Shown: positions 9,530-17,097, numbered from the stretch's first letter. The stretch is DNA of 42,605 nucleotides from Pseudooceanicola lipolyticus (GCF_002786325.1 NZ_PGTB01000021.1:1-42605); one strand, 5' to 3'. The notes: generated by a model from the sequence alone, not told the origin. Numbers and translations: made by a program.

Positions 9530-9554
9530 GCGGCCCCGCCCCATGCGGGGCCGC
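9530..9554 (+). terminator. Intercistronic stem-loop after the binding-protein gene
   Basis: Perfect 10-bp arms GCGGCCCCGC (9530-9539) and GCGGGGCCGC (9545-9554) with a 5-nt CCCAT loop, 11 bp after the stop codon. There is no T-run, so it looks less like an intrinsic terminator than like an mRNA-stabilising or partially terminating hairpin that lifts binding-protein levels above permease levels. Confidence 0.7.
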
Positions 9555-9557
9555 ACA

Positions 9558-9585
9558 TTTACCTGACGCCAAAAAAAACTATAAT
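9558..9585 (+). promoter_or_regulatory. Candidate internal sigma70 promoter before the permease genes
   Basis: A perfect -10 hexamer TATAAT lies at 9580-9585. A partial -35, TTTACC, lies at 9558-9563 with a 16-bp spacer, and an eight-A tract (9571-9578) lies between them. It would start transcripts near 9592, about 20 bp before the DppB-type gene, letting the permeases be made independently of the upstream hairpin. Confidence 0.55.
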
Positions 9586-9610
9586 ATCCCAACAGGGTGG
9601 GCTCTGCTTT

Positions 9611-10618
9611 ATGCTGACATTCACCATCAGACGTCTGGTTCTGGCGGTTCCGACACTCTTGTTCATCAGCCTGGTGATCTTCCTGCTGCTTGAACTCGCT
9701 CCGGGTGACCCGATGGCGCAGGTGCCGCTGACGGTGCCGCCCGAAGTCAAAGAAAAGATGCGCGAGGCGCTGGGGCTGGGGCAGCCCATGCATGTCCGGT
9801 TCTGGAAATGGATCGTGCAGTTCTTCTGGATCGAACCGCAGGTTCTGATCGACCACTACCTGGGAACCAGTTTCAGCGCCGGTGATCTCAGGGTGATTTC
9901 CTGGCAGACCCGTTCTCCGGTGATGGATATCGTGATTCAGCGCCTGCCGCAGACCCTGTGGGTGGTCGGCACCGCCTATGTGGTTGCCACGCTGATCGCC
10001 ATTCCCATCGGCATCTATTCGGCCTATCGGCAATATTCCTGGTTCGACCAGGCCGGCACCTTCGTGTCGATGATCGGCTTTTCCGTGCCGCCGTTCTTTT
10101 CCGGCGTTCTGGTGATCGTGATCTTCTCGGTCCAGCTGGGCTGGTTCCCGTCGATCTACGACACCACGCTCAAAGTCACCGACTGGGACAGCTTCATGGC
10201 CCAGCTCAGGCAGATGATCATGCCGGTGACGGTGCTGGCGCTGCAGATCACCGCGCAGACCAGCCGGTTCATGCGCGCCTCGATGCTGGACAACCTGAAC
10301 CAGGATTACGTCCGCACCGCCCGCGCCAAGGGGCTGAGCGAATATTCCGTGGTGATGATCCACGTGCTGCGCAACTCGATGATCCCGGTGGTGACCGTGA
10401 TCGCGCTGGGCGTGCCGGCGATCTTCGGTGGCGCCATCATCACCGAGCAGGTGTTCAAGGTGAACGGGATCGGCCAGCTTCTGATCACCGCCATCCAGGC
10501 CAATGATCTGCCGATGGTGCAAACCCTGACCTTCATCTTCGCCGTCCTGATCGTGCTGTTCAACCTGATCGCCGACGTGCTTTACGGTGTTCTCGACCCG
10601 AGGATCCGCTATGACTGA
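9611..10618 (+). CDS. Dipeptide/oligopeptide ABC transporter permease (DppB type)
   Basis: A 335-residue inner-membrane permease with an N-terminal segment TIRRLVLAVPTLLFISLVIF, followed by a periplasmic loop and the BPD_transp_1 core of five further helices. The cytoplasmic EAA-type loop that docks the ATPase is visible as RTARAKGLSEYSVV followed by HVLRNSMIPVV. It forms the transmembrane path together with the next gene product and is energised by the fused ATPase encoded at 5725-7545. Its stop overlaps the start of the next gene by 8 bases, indicating translational coupling. Upstream lies a hairpin and a candidate promoter of its own. Confidence 0.93.
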   Translation: MLTFTIRRLVLAVPTLLFISLVIFLLLELAPGDPMAQVPLTVPPEVKEKMREALGLGQPMHVRFWKWIVQFFWIEPQVLIDHYLGTSFSAGDLRVISWQTRSPVMDIVIQRLPQTLWVVGTAYVVATLIAIPIGIYSAYRQYSWFDQAGTFVSMIGFSVPPFFSGVLVIVIFSVQLGWFPSIYDTTLKVTDWDSFMAQLRQMIMPVTVLALQITAQTSRFMRASMLDNLNQDYVRTARAKGLSEYSVVMIHVLRNSMIPVVTVIALGVPAIFGGAIITEQVFKVNGIGQLLITAIQANDLPMVQTLTFIFAVLIVLFNLIADVLYGVLDPRIRYD

Positions 10619-11612
10619 GCAGAAAGCCCCCGTTCCCGCCAGCGGTCCCGTGCCTTCGGCCGCCGGGCCGATCCCGTCGAAACCGCCGCGCAGCCAATGG
10701 GCCGATGTCTGGGACCAGTTCCGCCACCACAAGGGCGCGATGTTCGGCGCCTTCGTGTTCATCTTCATCGTCGCCGGCGTCTATCTGGGGCCGCTGGTCT
10801 GGCGGGTCGACCCGCAATTCCTGCCGCAGGGGCGTGATTTCCTCAATCTGCGCGACACGCGGCCGATCTGGGTCGCGCTGTATGACAGCGGCGCCAAGGT
10901 GAACTGGGCCTATCCGCTGGGCACCGACAATCTGGGGCGCGATACGCTGGCGCGGCTGATGTTCGGCGGCAGGGTCTCGATCGCCGTCGGCCTGGTGGCG
11001 ATGCTGCTGTCGCTGCTGCTGGGCACGCTGGTGGGGGTGCTTGCCGGCTTTTCGCGCAAGCTGGACGGCCCGCTGATGCGCCTGACCGACCTGTTCCTGG
11101 CGCTGCCGCTGCTGCCGCTGATCCTGGTCGCCTCGCTTCTGTTCCGAGAGTCGCTGTCGGCCAATTTCGGCCCCGAGGGCGGTATTTTCATCCTGGTGGT
11201 GCTGCTGATCGGCATCACCTCGTGGATGCATACGGCGCGGATCGTGCGTGGCGATGTACTGGCACTGAAGGAACGTGAATTCGTGCTGGCGGCCCGGTCG
11301 ATCGGCACGTCGAACTCCAAGATCATCCTGCGCCATATGCTGCCCAACATCCTGTCGCCGATCATGGTATCGGCGACACTCGGCATCGCCACCGCGATCA
11401 TCACCGAAAGCGCATTGTCCTTCCTCGGCTTCGGCTTCCCGCCGGATTTCCCGACCTGGGGGCGCCTGCTGAATGACGGCGTCGACCGGCTGGTCAGCTA
11501 TCCCGAACGGCCGATCCTGCCAGGCATCCTGATTTCGCTGACGGTGCTCAGCGTCAACTATCTGGGCGACGGGCTGCGTGACGCGCTGGATCCGCGCATC
11601 CGCGGCCGTTGA
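10611..11612 (+). CDS. Dipeptide/oligopeptide ABC transporter permease (DppC type)
   Basis: A 333-residue partner permease. The ATG at 10611 is preferred over a GTG at 10587 because it overlaps the preceding stop by 8 bases, the normal arrangement for DppB/DppC pairs. It has a proline-rich cytoplasmic N-terminus, a first helix near FGAFVFIFIVAGVYLG, the characteristic LGTDNLGRDTLARL motif before the core, and an EAA loop (REFVLAARSIGTSNSKII) near the middle. It ends 19 bp before the convergent DUF3422 gene, so the rightward operon stops here. No ATPase gene follows; that subunit is supplied by the divergent operon. Confidence 0.93.
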   Translation: MTEQKAPVPASGPVPSAAGPIPSKPPRSQWADVWDQFRHHKGAMFGAFVFIFIVAGVYLGPLVWRVDPQFLPQGRDFLNLRDTRPIWVALYDSGAKVNWAYPLGTDNLGRDTLARLMFGGRVSIAVGLVAMLLSLLLGTLVGVLAGFSRKLDGPLMRLTDLFLALPLLPLILVASLLFRESLSANFGPEGGIFILVVLLIGITSWMHTARIVRGDVLALKEREFVLAARSIGTSNSKIILRHMLPNILSPIMVSATLGIATAIITESALSFLGFGFPPDFPTWGRLLNDGVDRLVSYPERPILPGILISLTVLSVNYLGDGLRDALDPRIRGR

Positions 11613-11631
11613 ACCACCTCCGGCGCGCGGA

Positions 11632-12912
11632 TCAGCCGATCCGCCGCCGGATCCGCCGCACCAGCAACCAGACCAGCGCCACCACCGGCAGGGTGATCGC
11701 CGCCGTCAGCATCCCCTTGCTGATCCCGGTCGCCGCGGTCAGCGGGTAGAGCAGATAGCCGGCCAGCGAGACGGCGTAATAGCTGATCGCCACCACCGAC
11801 AACCCCTCGACCGTGTGCTGCAGGCGCAGTTGCAGCGCCGCGCGTTTGTCCATGCTTTCCAACAGCGCCTGGTTCTGGGCGCTGCGCTCCACATCGACCC
11901 GCGTGCGCAGCAGATCGCCGGTGCGCATCGCCCGTTCCGACAGCGCGCTCAGGCGTGTCTGAGTGGCGTTTACCGTGCGCATCGCCGGTTGATAGCGCCG
12001 CATCATGAAGTCCGAAAAGGTTTGTCGCCCCTTGAACCGGGTTTCGCGCAGGGCCGCGATGCGCTGATTGACGATCGCCTCGTAAGCCCCGGTGGCGCCA
12101 AAGCGGAACGCCGCCCGCGCCACCGCGGTTTCCAGCGTTGCCGAGGCTTTCAGCAACCGGTTCAACGTGTCCTCCGCCGGATTGGCCTCGTCGGTCATTT
12201 CGACCATCAGCTCGGTCAGCTTGGTTTCCATTTCGCCGATCTGCCCGGCCATCTGCTGCGCGCGGGCAAAGCCCAGCATCGACATCGCCTTGTAGGTTTC
12301 GATCTCGCACAGGCGCTGCAGCACCCGGCCAACCCGGCGCTGCCCGGTATCGGGCGCCGCGAACACGGCAAAGCGCATATGCCCCGCCGGATCTATGCGG
12401 AAATCGCCCGCCACCACCGCCGCGTCATCCAGCACCCGCGCAACAGCCAGGCTTTCCGGTACGAACCAGTCATCCAATGCGGTTTCGATCGCCTGGTCGC
12501 TGTCATAGGGACAGATGCGCAGGGTGATCGAAGTGATCCTCTGGCCCGGCGCCTGCCCCAGCCATTCGGCGGGGAAGACATCGAAATCGGCCGGGTCGAA
12601 GGCCCGCGACCCATTGCCTACGACAATGGCGGTATAGGTCACGAATTCGGTATGCTGTTCCCATTTCAGGCTGTGGCGACCGATCTGGCCGGAATAATGC
12701 GTCGCGCCCGGCGGCGGATGCGCCACGCCATAGCGGTCCAGCAGCGCCACCAGGTGCGCCAGGTCCGACTCGCGGTCGCGCGCCGCCGCATCGACCGGGC
12801 GTTTGATCGCCAGGAACACGGCGGTCGATGGCACGGAAACCACCGGAAACGGCCGCGCGTGCAGCTCGTTGGCCAGCGCATAGCGCAGGGGGTGATCGGA
12901 AAACGGTGTCAT
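11632..12912 (-). CDS. DUF3422 family membrane-anchored protein
   Basis: A 426-residue protein that matches the DUF3422 pattern: it opens with HPLRYALANELHARPFP, continues with a long soluble domain containing helical, coiled-coil-like stretches (around residues 230-360), and ends with two predicted membrane helices (AISYYAVSLAGYLLYPL and AAITLPVVALVWLLV) and a basic tail RRIRRRIG. The family is widespread in alphaproteobacteria and some betaproteobacteria; its function is not known to me. The layout suggests a cytoplasmic domain anchored at the C-terminus in the inner membrane. The start has GAGGGACAG upstream. A weak promoter candidate (TTGACC, 15-bp spacer, TATAGC) reads leftward at 12963-12937. 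Confidence 0.85.
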   Translation of the reverse strand: MTPFSDHPLRYALANELHARPFPVVSVPSTAVFLAIKRPVDAAARDRESDLAHLVALLDRYGVAHPPPGATHYSGQIGRHSLKWEQHTEFVTYTAIVVGNGSRAFDPADFDVFPAEWLGQAPGQRITSITLRICPYDSDQAIETALDDWFVPESLAVARVLDDAAVVAGDFRIDPAGHMRFAVFAAPDTGQRRVGRVLQRLCEIETYKAMSMLGFARAQQMAGQIGEMETKLTELMVEMTDEANPAEDTLNRLLKASATLETAVARAAFRFGATGAYEAIVNQRIAALRETRFKGRQTFSDFMMRRYQPAMRTVNATQTRLSALSERAMRTGDLLRTRVDVERSAQNQALLESMDKRAALQLRLQHTVEGLSVVAISYYAVSLAGYLLYPLTAATGISKGMLTAAITLPVVALVWLLVRRIRRRIG

Positions 12913-13034
12913 GAACTGTCCCTCGATTGAAGGACAGCTATATCAGAGTTGCAACCGGGTCAAATTTTAATGATGTATTTCAAGATGTTACGGAATACCG
13001 CGGTATACCCAGCTTGGCGATGGTCCGGACCTGC

Positions 13035-14009
13035 TCAATGCGCCTTGGATTTTCCCTTGCCGAACAGCCGCTGGCTCAGCGGGACCAGCAGCTTCAGCGC
13101 CACCGGAATCAGCGCAAAGCCCAGGGCCAGGCCAAAGAGCCCGTCAAACAAAGCGGTGACAAACCATTTCACCGCGCCGGTTGCCTGCCCGACCAGCTGC
13201 GCCGCCGCTTCGGCCTGGTGGTGGATCCAGTCATAAGGCGCGTGCCAGCCCATTTCACCGGCGCCATGGATCACGATCGAGCCGCCGACCCAAAGCATCG
13301 CCGCCGTGCCCACCAGGCTGAGCAGCCGCATAAAGCCCGGCATCGCCCGGACCAGTCCCCGCCCGAAGGCGCGGGTCAGCCCCAGCCGGCCCTTGCTGGC
13401 CAGCAGCAGGCCGACATCATCCGCCTTCACGATCAGCGCCACCGAGCCATAGACCACCACGGTGATGCCGATACCCACCAGCGCCAGCGTGGCCGCCTCC
13501 AGCCAGATATTCGACTCCGGAATCGCCGCCAGCGCGATGGTCATGATTTCCGCCGACAGGATGAAATCGGTCTTGATCGCGCCCTGCGCCTTGGTCTCTT
13601 CCAGATGCGCGGGATCGCCCGGCGCGTCCTCGGGAAACACCTCGTGCGTGTCATGCGGCACCAGCGTGTGCCAGACCTTCTCTGCGCCCTCGAAACACAG
13701 ATAGGCTCCGCCCAGCATCAGCAGCGGCGGGATCATCCAGGGCGCGAATTGCGACAACAGCATCGCCGCCGGGAGCAGGTATAACAGCTTGTTTTTGAAC
13801 GATCCTCGGGCGATCCGCCAGACGATGGGCAATTCACGGCTGGCATCGAAACCATGAATGTATTTCGGTGTCACCGCCGCATCGTCGATCACCGCGCCCG
13901 CGGCCTTGGAGCCGGCCTTAAGCGCCTGCGACGCCACATCGTCCAACGACGACGCCGCCACCTTGGCGATTCCCGCCACGTCATCGAGAAGTGCCAGAAG
14001 GCCGCTCAT
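13035..14009 (-). CDS. DUF808 (YedI-like) inner-membrane protein
   Basis: A 324-residue protein beginning MSGLLALLDDVAGIAK, the conserved opening of the DUF808/YedI family, which fixes the start at 14009 rather than the longer frame to 14105. AAGGGG lies just upstream. After a helical N-terminal part (VKAASSLDDVASQALKA-like) it has several hydrophobic segments, including LLYLLPAAMLLSQFAPWMIP and a C-terminal LFGLALGFALIPVALKLLVP, and ends in a basic GKGKSKAH tail. The function of the family is unknown. It is transcribed away from the GAPDH gene, and the two share a 181-bp divergent region. Confidence 0.82.
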   Translation of the reverse strand: MSGLLALLDDVAGIAKVAASSLDDVASQALKAGSKAAGAVIDDAAVTPKYIHGFDASRELPIVWRIARGSFKNKLLYLLPAAMLLSQFAPWMIPPLLMLGGAYLCFEGAEKVWHTLVPHDTHEVFPEDAPGDPAHLEETKAQGAIKTDFILSAEIMTIALAAIPESNIWLEAATLALVGIGITVVVYGSVALIVKADDVGLLLASKGRLGLTRAFGRGLVRAMPGFMRLLSLVGTAAMLWVGGSIVIHGAGEMGWHAPYDWIHHQAEAAAQLVGQATGAVKWFVTALFDGLFGLALGFALIPVALKLLVPLSQRLFGKGKSKAH

Positions 14010-14071
14010 GCCCTGCCCCTTTTCGCCTGTTTTGCGAACAATACCGTACCCGAACCAGCATTGAGAGCAAG

Positions 14072-14104
14072 CGTGAGCGTTAACAACGGAAGTTTGCGCT
14101 AACA
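14072..14104. promoter_or_regulatory. Two adjacent LacI-family-type palindromes upstream of gap
   Basis: Two sites resemble the palindrome TGTTAGCGCTAACA: CGTGAGCGTTAACA at 14072-14085 (11 of 14 positions) and AGTTTGCGCTAACA at 14091-14104 (12 of 14). Their centres are 19 bp apart, close to two helical turns. From memory, palindromes of this kind with a central CG are used by LacI-family regulators of central carbon metabolism such as CceR of Rhodobacter; the regulator here is inference. The sites lie 87-119 bp upstream of the gap start and could also affect the divergent DUF808 gene. Confidence 0.5.
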
Positions 14105-14130
14105 CATTCTAAATACGTCCCTTTTCTGCT

Positions 14131-14158
14131 TTGGCTCAGCCGGCCGGAAGGCTATATC
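14131..14158 (+). promoter_or_regulatory. Candidate gap promoter
   Basis: TTGGCT (14131-14136) and TATATC (14153-14158) are separated by 16 bp, each matching 4 of 6 consensus positions. Transcription would start near 14165, leaving a leader of about 26 nt before the ATG. The paired palindromes would then lie about 60-93 bp upstream of the start, a position more typical of activation than of blocking RNA polymerase. Confidence 0.35.
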
Positions 14159-14190
14159 CGGCGCGGTGACGGATTCGCGGAGTAGGTATA

Positions 14191-15195
14191 ATGACGATCA
14201 ATGTTGGTATTAACGGATTTGGCCGGATCGGCCGTTGCGCTCTTTCTCACATCGCGTCGAGCGGACGCAACGACATTCGGGTGGTCAAGGCCAACGCCAC
14301 AGGGCCGCTTGAAACCGCCGCGCATCTGATGCGCTATGACAGCATTCACGGACGCTTTGCCAACGATATCCGCGTCGGCGAGAACACCCTGGACCTGGGC
14401 CGCGGCGAGATCGAAATGTTCTCGACCTACGATCCGCAGGAACTGGACTGGTCGGGCTGCGACGTGGTGCTGGAATGCACCGGCAAGTTCAACGACGGCG
14501 ACAAGGCCAAGGTGCATCTGGAGCGCGGCGCCAAGAAGGTGCTGATCTCGGCCCCGGCCAAGAATGTGCAGAAGACCATCGTGTTCGGCGTCAACCACAA
14601 GTCGCTGGGCGTCGATGACGTGATGGTCTCGAACGGGTCCTGCACCACCAACTGCCTGGCGCCGCTGGCCAAGGTGCTGGACGAGGCGGTGGGCATCGAG
14701 CACGGCCTGATGACCACGATCCATTCCTATACGGGCGACCAGCCCACCATCGACCGTCGCCACAAGGATCTGTACCGCGCCCGCGCCGCCGCCATGGCGA
14801 TGATCCCCACCACCACCGGCGCCGCCAAAGCCCTGGGCGAGGTTCTGCCCAACCTCAAGGGCAAGCTGGACGGCTCGTCGATCCGCGTGCCCACGCCGAA
14901 TGTCAGCTGCGTCGACCTCACCTTCCGCGCCGGCCGCGACGTGACCGCCGAAGAGATCAACGCCATCGTCGCCGAGGCCGCCCGCGGCCCGATGGGCAAG
15001 GTGCTGGGCTATGACCCCGAGCCGAAGGTTTCGATCGACTTCAACCATACCGAGGAAAGCTCGATCTTCGCGCCCGATCAGACCCGCGTGGTGGAAAACC
15101 GCATGGTGCGGGTGCTGGCCTGGTATGATAACGAATGGGGCTTTTCGGTGCGCATGGCAGATGTCGCCGTCACCATGGGCCGTCTGATCGACTAA
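14191..15195 (+). CDS. gap: Type I glyceraldehyde-3-phosphate dehydrogenase, probable NADP-type
   Basis: A 334-residue GAPDH that interconverts glyceraldehyde 3-phosphate and 1,3-bisphosphoglycerate. The NAD(P)-binding NGFGRIGR is at 8-15, the catalytic SNGSCTTNC motif gives C151, and H178 is in TTIHSYTG. Coenzyme-pocket residues are unusual: the position of the NAD-specific Asp32 (E. coli GapA numbering) is Ala (A36 here, in KANATG), and the Leu187-Pro188 pair of NAD enzymes is Arg-Arg (R189-R190, in IDRRHKD). Replacement of these residues is known from NADP-accepting plastid and gluconeogenic GAPDHs, so this is probably the gluconeogenic or NADP-linked isozyme. GGAGTAGG is not ideal but is well placed as a ribosome-binding site. 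Confidence 0.93.
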   Translation: MTINVGINGFGRIGRCALSHIASSGRNDIRVVKANATGPLETAAHLMRYDSIHGRFANDIRVGENTLDLGRGEIEMFSTYDPQELDWSGCDVVLECTGKFNDGDKAKVHLERGAKKVLISAPAKNVQKTIVFGVNHKSLGVDDVMVSNGSCTTNCLAPLAKVLDEAVGIEHGLMTTIHSYTGDQPTIDRRHKDLYRARAAAMAMIPTTTGAAKALGEVLPNLKGKLDGSSIRVPTPNVSCVDLTFRAGRDVTAEEINAIVAEAARGPMGKVLGYDPEPKVSIDFNHTEESSIFAPDQTRVVENRMVRVLAWYDNEWGFSVRMADVAVTMGRLID

Positions 15196-15201
15196 ACCAG
15201 C

Positions 15202-15219
15202 CCCGGCCCGGGCGCCGGG
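15202..15219 (+). terminator. Weak GC-rich hairpin after gap
   Basis: Arms CCCGGC (15202-15207) and GCCGGG (15214-15219) with a 6-nt loop, 7 bp after the gap stop. There is no T-run, so termination by this element is doubtful. The rest of the 184-bp gap shows only an AGGAG site before the next gene. Confidence 0.3.
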
Positions 15220-15379
15220 ACATCGGGTTGCCTCCGATCTGGCCACTGGCCGCGGCGCGCTGACGTCGCGGTCTCGGCGGCAATTGGACCACAGCGCAGA
15301 AAAGTGAAGGCGGCCCACCTCTTTATTCGTTAATACGCGCTCTGTTAGAACCGCAGGACGGCAAAGGTTCAGGAGTGGC

Positions 15380-16468
15380 ATGCGCATCGTTCTTCACATC
15401 GGCTTCGAGAAAACCGGCACCACGACGATTCAGAACGCGATGTGGCACGCCGCCAAGGTCCTGCGCCGTCAGGGCGTCCTCTATCCGCTGGGGTTCGGAC
15501 GGCGTGGCCATGAACATCTGGCGCTGGCGATGATCGCGCCGGAGCTGATGACCGATATCCGCTATTGGCAGCAGCTGGTCCAGAACCCGGATGAGTTTCC
15601 GACGTTCCGCGCCGATATCCGCGAACGGCTTGGGCGCCAGATCGCACGGGTGAAACCCGAAACCATGGTTGTCTCGACCGAATTCCTGTCTTCACGGCTG
15701 GAAGACGCGGTTGCCGTGCGCTCGATCAAGGAGTTCTTTGCGCCCTGGAGTGATGACTTCACCATCGTCGCCGGTATCCGCCGGCAGGACGACACGTTCG
15801 TCAGCCACTATTCGACAACCGTCAAAGGCAATTGTGACCAGCGGCTGGATGTCTATGACCAACGCGCCTTTTGGCTGGATTACGACAAGGTGCTGGGTGA
15901 CTGGGCCGAGGTGTTCGGCGCAGAGAACCTGGTGATCCGCACCTTTCCGCCGGAAGGTGGCGACCTGCTGAAGGAATTCACCGATGCCTGTGGTCTTCCT
16001 GATATCCCGTCGCCGCCGCAGGAACATCTCAACCCCTCTCTGGATCACCTGAACGCCTCATTGCTGGCCGATCTGAACAAGCGTCTGCCCACCCATGTCG
16101 ACATGGCGCCCAACCCGGCGCGCGCCGGGTTGGTCGATTTCCTCGAAGCGCGGTCGAACGGTCCGAAGCTGGAGATCGGGCTGGCGGCGCGCCAGGCGCT
16201 GCTGGATGACTATGCCGAGGGAAACGAGGCGGTGCGCGCGCGGTTTTTTCCGGATCGCGCGACGCTGTTCGCCACCGATCTCAGCGACGCACCGGTGCCG
16301 GAAATGGCCGGCTATGAAGACGCGCTGGATCTCGTGATCGACATCTGGAGCGAGCGGGCCGAGGTGATGGCGCGGTTGCACGAGGCCGAACGCAAAAGCG
16401 CGCGCGGCCGCATTCGGGCGCTCAAGAATCTCGCGCGTCGGATATTGCGGCGCTGGCGCTTTGGCTGA
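15380..16468 (+). CDS. Sulfotransferase-like protein
   Basis: A 362-residue protein opening HIGFEKTGTTTIQ (residues 6-18), which fits the 5'-phosphosulfate-binding loop of PAPS-dependent sulfotransferases. A second motif, GIRRQDDTFVSHY near residue 135, fits the 3'-phosphate-binding R...S element. The C-terminal 40 residues are strongly basic (RKSARGRIRALKNLARRILRRW). It would transfer sulfate from PAPS to a carbohydrate or lipid acceptor; proteins of this type in marine alphaproteobacteria often sit near surface-polysaccharide genes, but no such genes are adjacent here apart from the distant GT4 at the window edge. AGGAG precedes the ATG. It stands alone between gap and a small membrane-protein gene. 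Confidence 0.65.
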   Translation: MRIVLHIGFEKTGTTTIQNAMWHAAKVLRRQGVLYPLGFGRRGHEHLALAMIAPELMTDIRYWQQLVQNPDEFPTFRADIRERLGRQIARVKPETMVVSTEFLSSRLEDAVAVRSIKEFFAPWSDDFTIVAGIRRQDDTFVSHYSTTVKGNCDQRLDVYDQRAFWLDYDKVLGDWAEVFGAENLVIRTFPPEGGDLLKEFTDACGLPDIPSPPQEHLNPSLDHLNASLLADLNKRLPTHVDMAPNPARAGLVDFLEARSNGPKLEIGLAARQALLDDYAEGNEAVRARFFPDRATLFATDLSDAPVPEMAGYEDALDLVIDIWSERAEVMARLHEAERKSARGRIRALKNLARRILRRWRFG

Positions 16469-16579
16469 GGTGACTTGCGCCCGGGCGGCAACAATCGCCC
16501 CGCTGCCATCCGCCGTGACTTGTCGGGAGACTGCAGACCCGGCATATCGGACGGGCATCGCAATGGGCACGAGGCCTGC

Positions 16580-16723
16580 ATGACCAACCGGATCGCACTT
16601 GTCCTGGCCTTGCTGATCCTCGCCGCGCTTGCGATCGATCTGCTGGTCTATGGCGACCGGCACCTGATTTTTCTGGGAAAGAAGTTTCTGCAGTTTCTGG
16701 AGTGGATCGCCTTCTGGCGATGA
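16580..16723 (+). CDS. Small single-pass membrane protein (47 aa)
   Basis: A short gene of 47 codons starting at 16580, with CGAGG upstream. The product has a basic tip (MTNR), one hydrophobic helix (IALVLALLILAALAIDLLVY) and a conserved-looking amphipathic tail ending LEWIAFWR. From memory, Rhodobacterales carry similar proteins ending in a WIAFWR-like tail next to gap, sometimes mislabelled as GAPDH. Here the sulfotransferase-like gene lies between it and gap. The helix and short length point to an inner-membrane microprotein; its function is unknown. A longer in-frame start at 16475 lacks a ribosome-binding site and gives an unconvincing N-terminus. Confidence 0.6.
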   Translation: MTNRIALVLALLILAALAIDLLVYGDRHLIFLGKKFLQFLEWIAFWR

Positions 16724-16788
16724 CCCGGTGCAGAGCCGGGCCTGCCGGACGCGGTACGGACAGCCCGCACCGCTCCGATATCGGGATT

Positions 16789-16971
16789 TCAGCCCTGGCG
16801 TGGGCCGCGCAGCCCGCTGATGGCACGCCGGATCGCCGTCCAGTCATCGGCCTCTTCCGGGCGCCCCGCGGCAACGCATTCGCGCGCCCGCCGGGCCGCT
16901 TCGGCCTCGGCCTGGTCGCCATGCGCGCTGTACAGCGCGCGCGCGTATTCGGCTGTCTTTATTGCCTCCAT
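16789..16971 (-). CDS. Small soluble hypothetical protein (60 aa)
   Basis: Sixty codons starting MEAIKTAEYARALYSAHGDQ at 16971, with a strong GGAGGAG eight bases upstream that selects this start over a longer frame. The sequence is helical and alanine-rich (QAEAEAARRARECVAAGR) and resembles a short TPR-like or helical-hairpin protein; it ends AISGLRGPRQG. I do not recognise a named family. It is convergent with the small membrane-protein gene (65 bp apart) and lies 126 bp downstream of coaD on the same strand, where only a weak GCGCCG-TGG-CGGCGC hairpin is seen. It may be read through from coaD or have its own promoter. Confidence 0.6.
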   Translation of the reverse strand: MEAIKTAEYARALYSAHGDQAEAEAARRARECVAAGRPEEADDWTAIRRAISGLRGPRQG

Positions 16972-17097
16972 CGTGATCTCCTCCCGTTCACGGTATGGCA
17001 CGCCCCGGGACTGGCCCGAGTCGCCTTGGGAAGCACAACATACACCAGATCCCGCACAAGCGCACGACGCGGCGCCGTGGCGGCGCGATCCTGCCGA

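Noticed and set aside
7927-9558. 543-codon minus-strand frame opposite the binding-protein gene
   Set aside because: Shadow of a well-supported SBP_bac_5 gene; no motif or ribosome-binding site.
12995-13006. 12-bp palindrome ATACCGCGGTAT
   Set aside because: It lies in the short gap between the DUF3422 promoter and the DUF808 stop; short CG-centred palindromes are expected by chance in DNA this GC-rich.
17072-17086. GCGCCG-TGG-CGGCGC hairpin after coaD
   Set aside because: A 6-bp stem with a 3-nt loop and no T-run; common by chance at this GC content.
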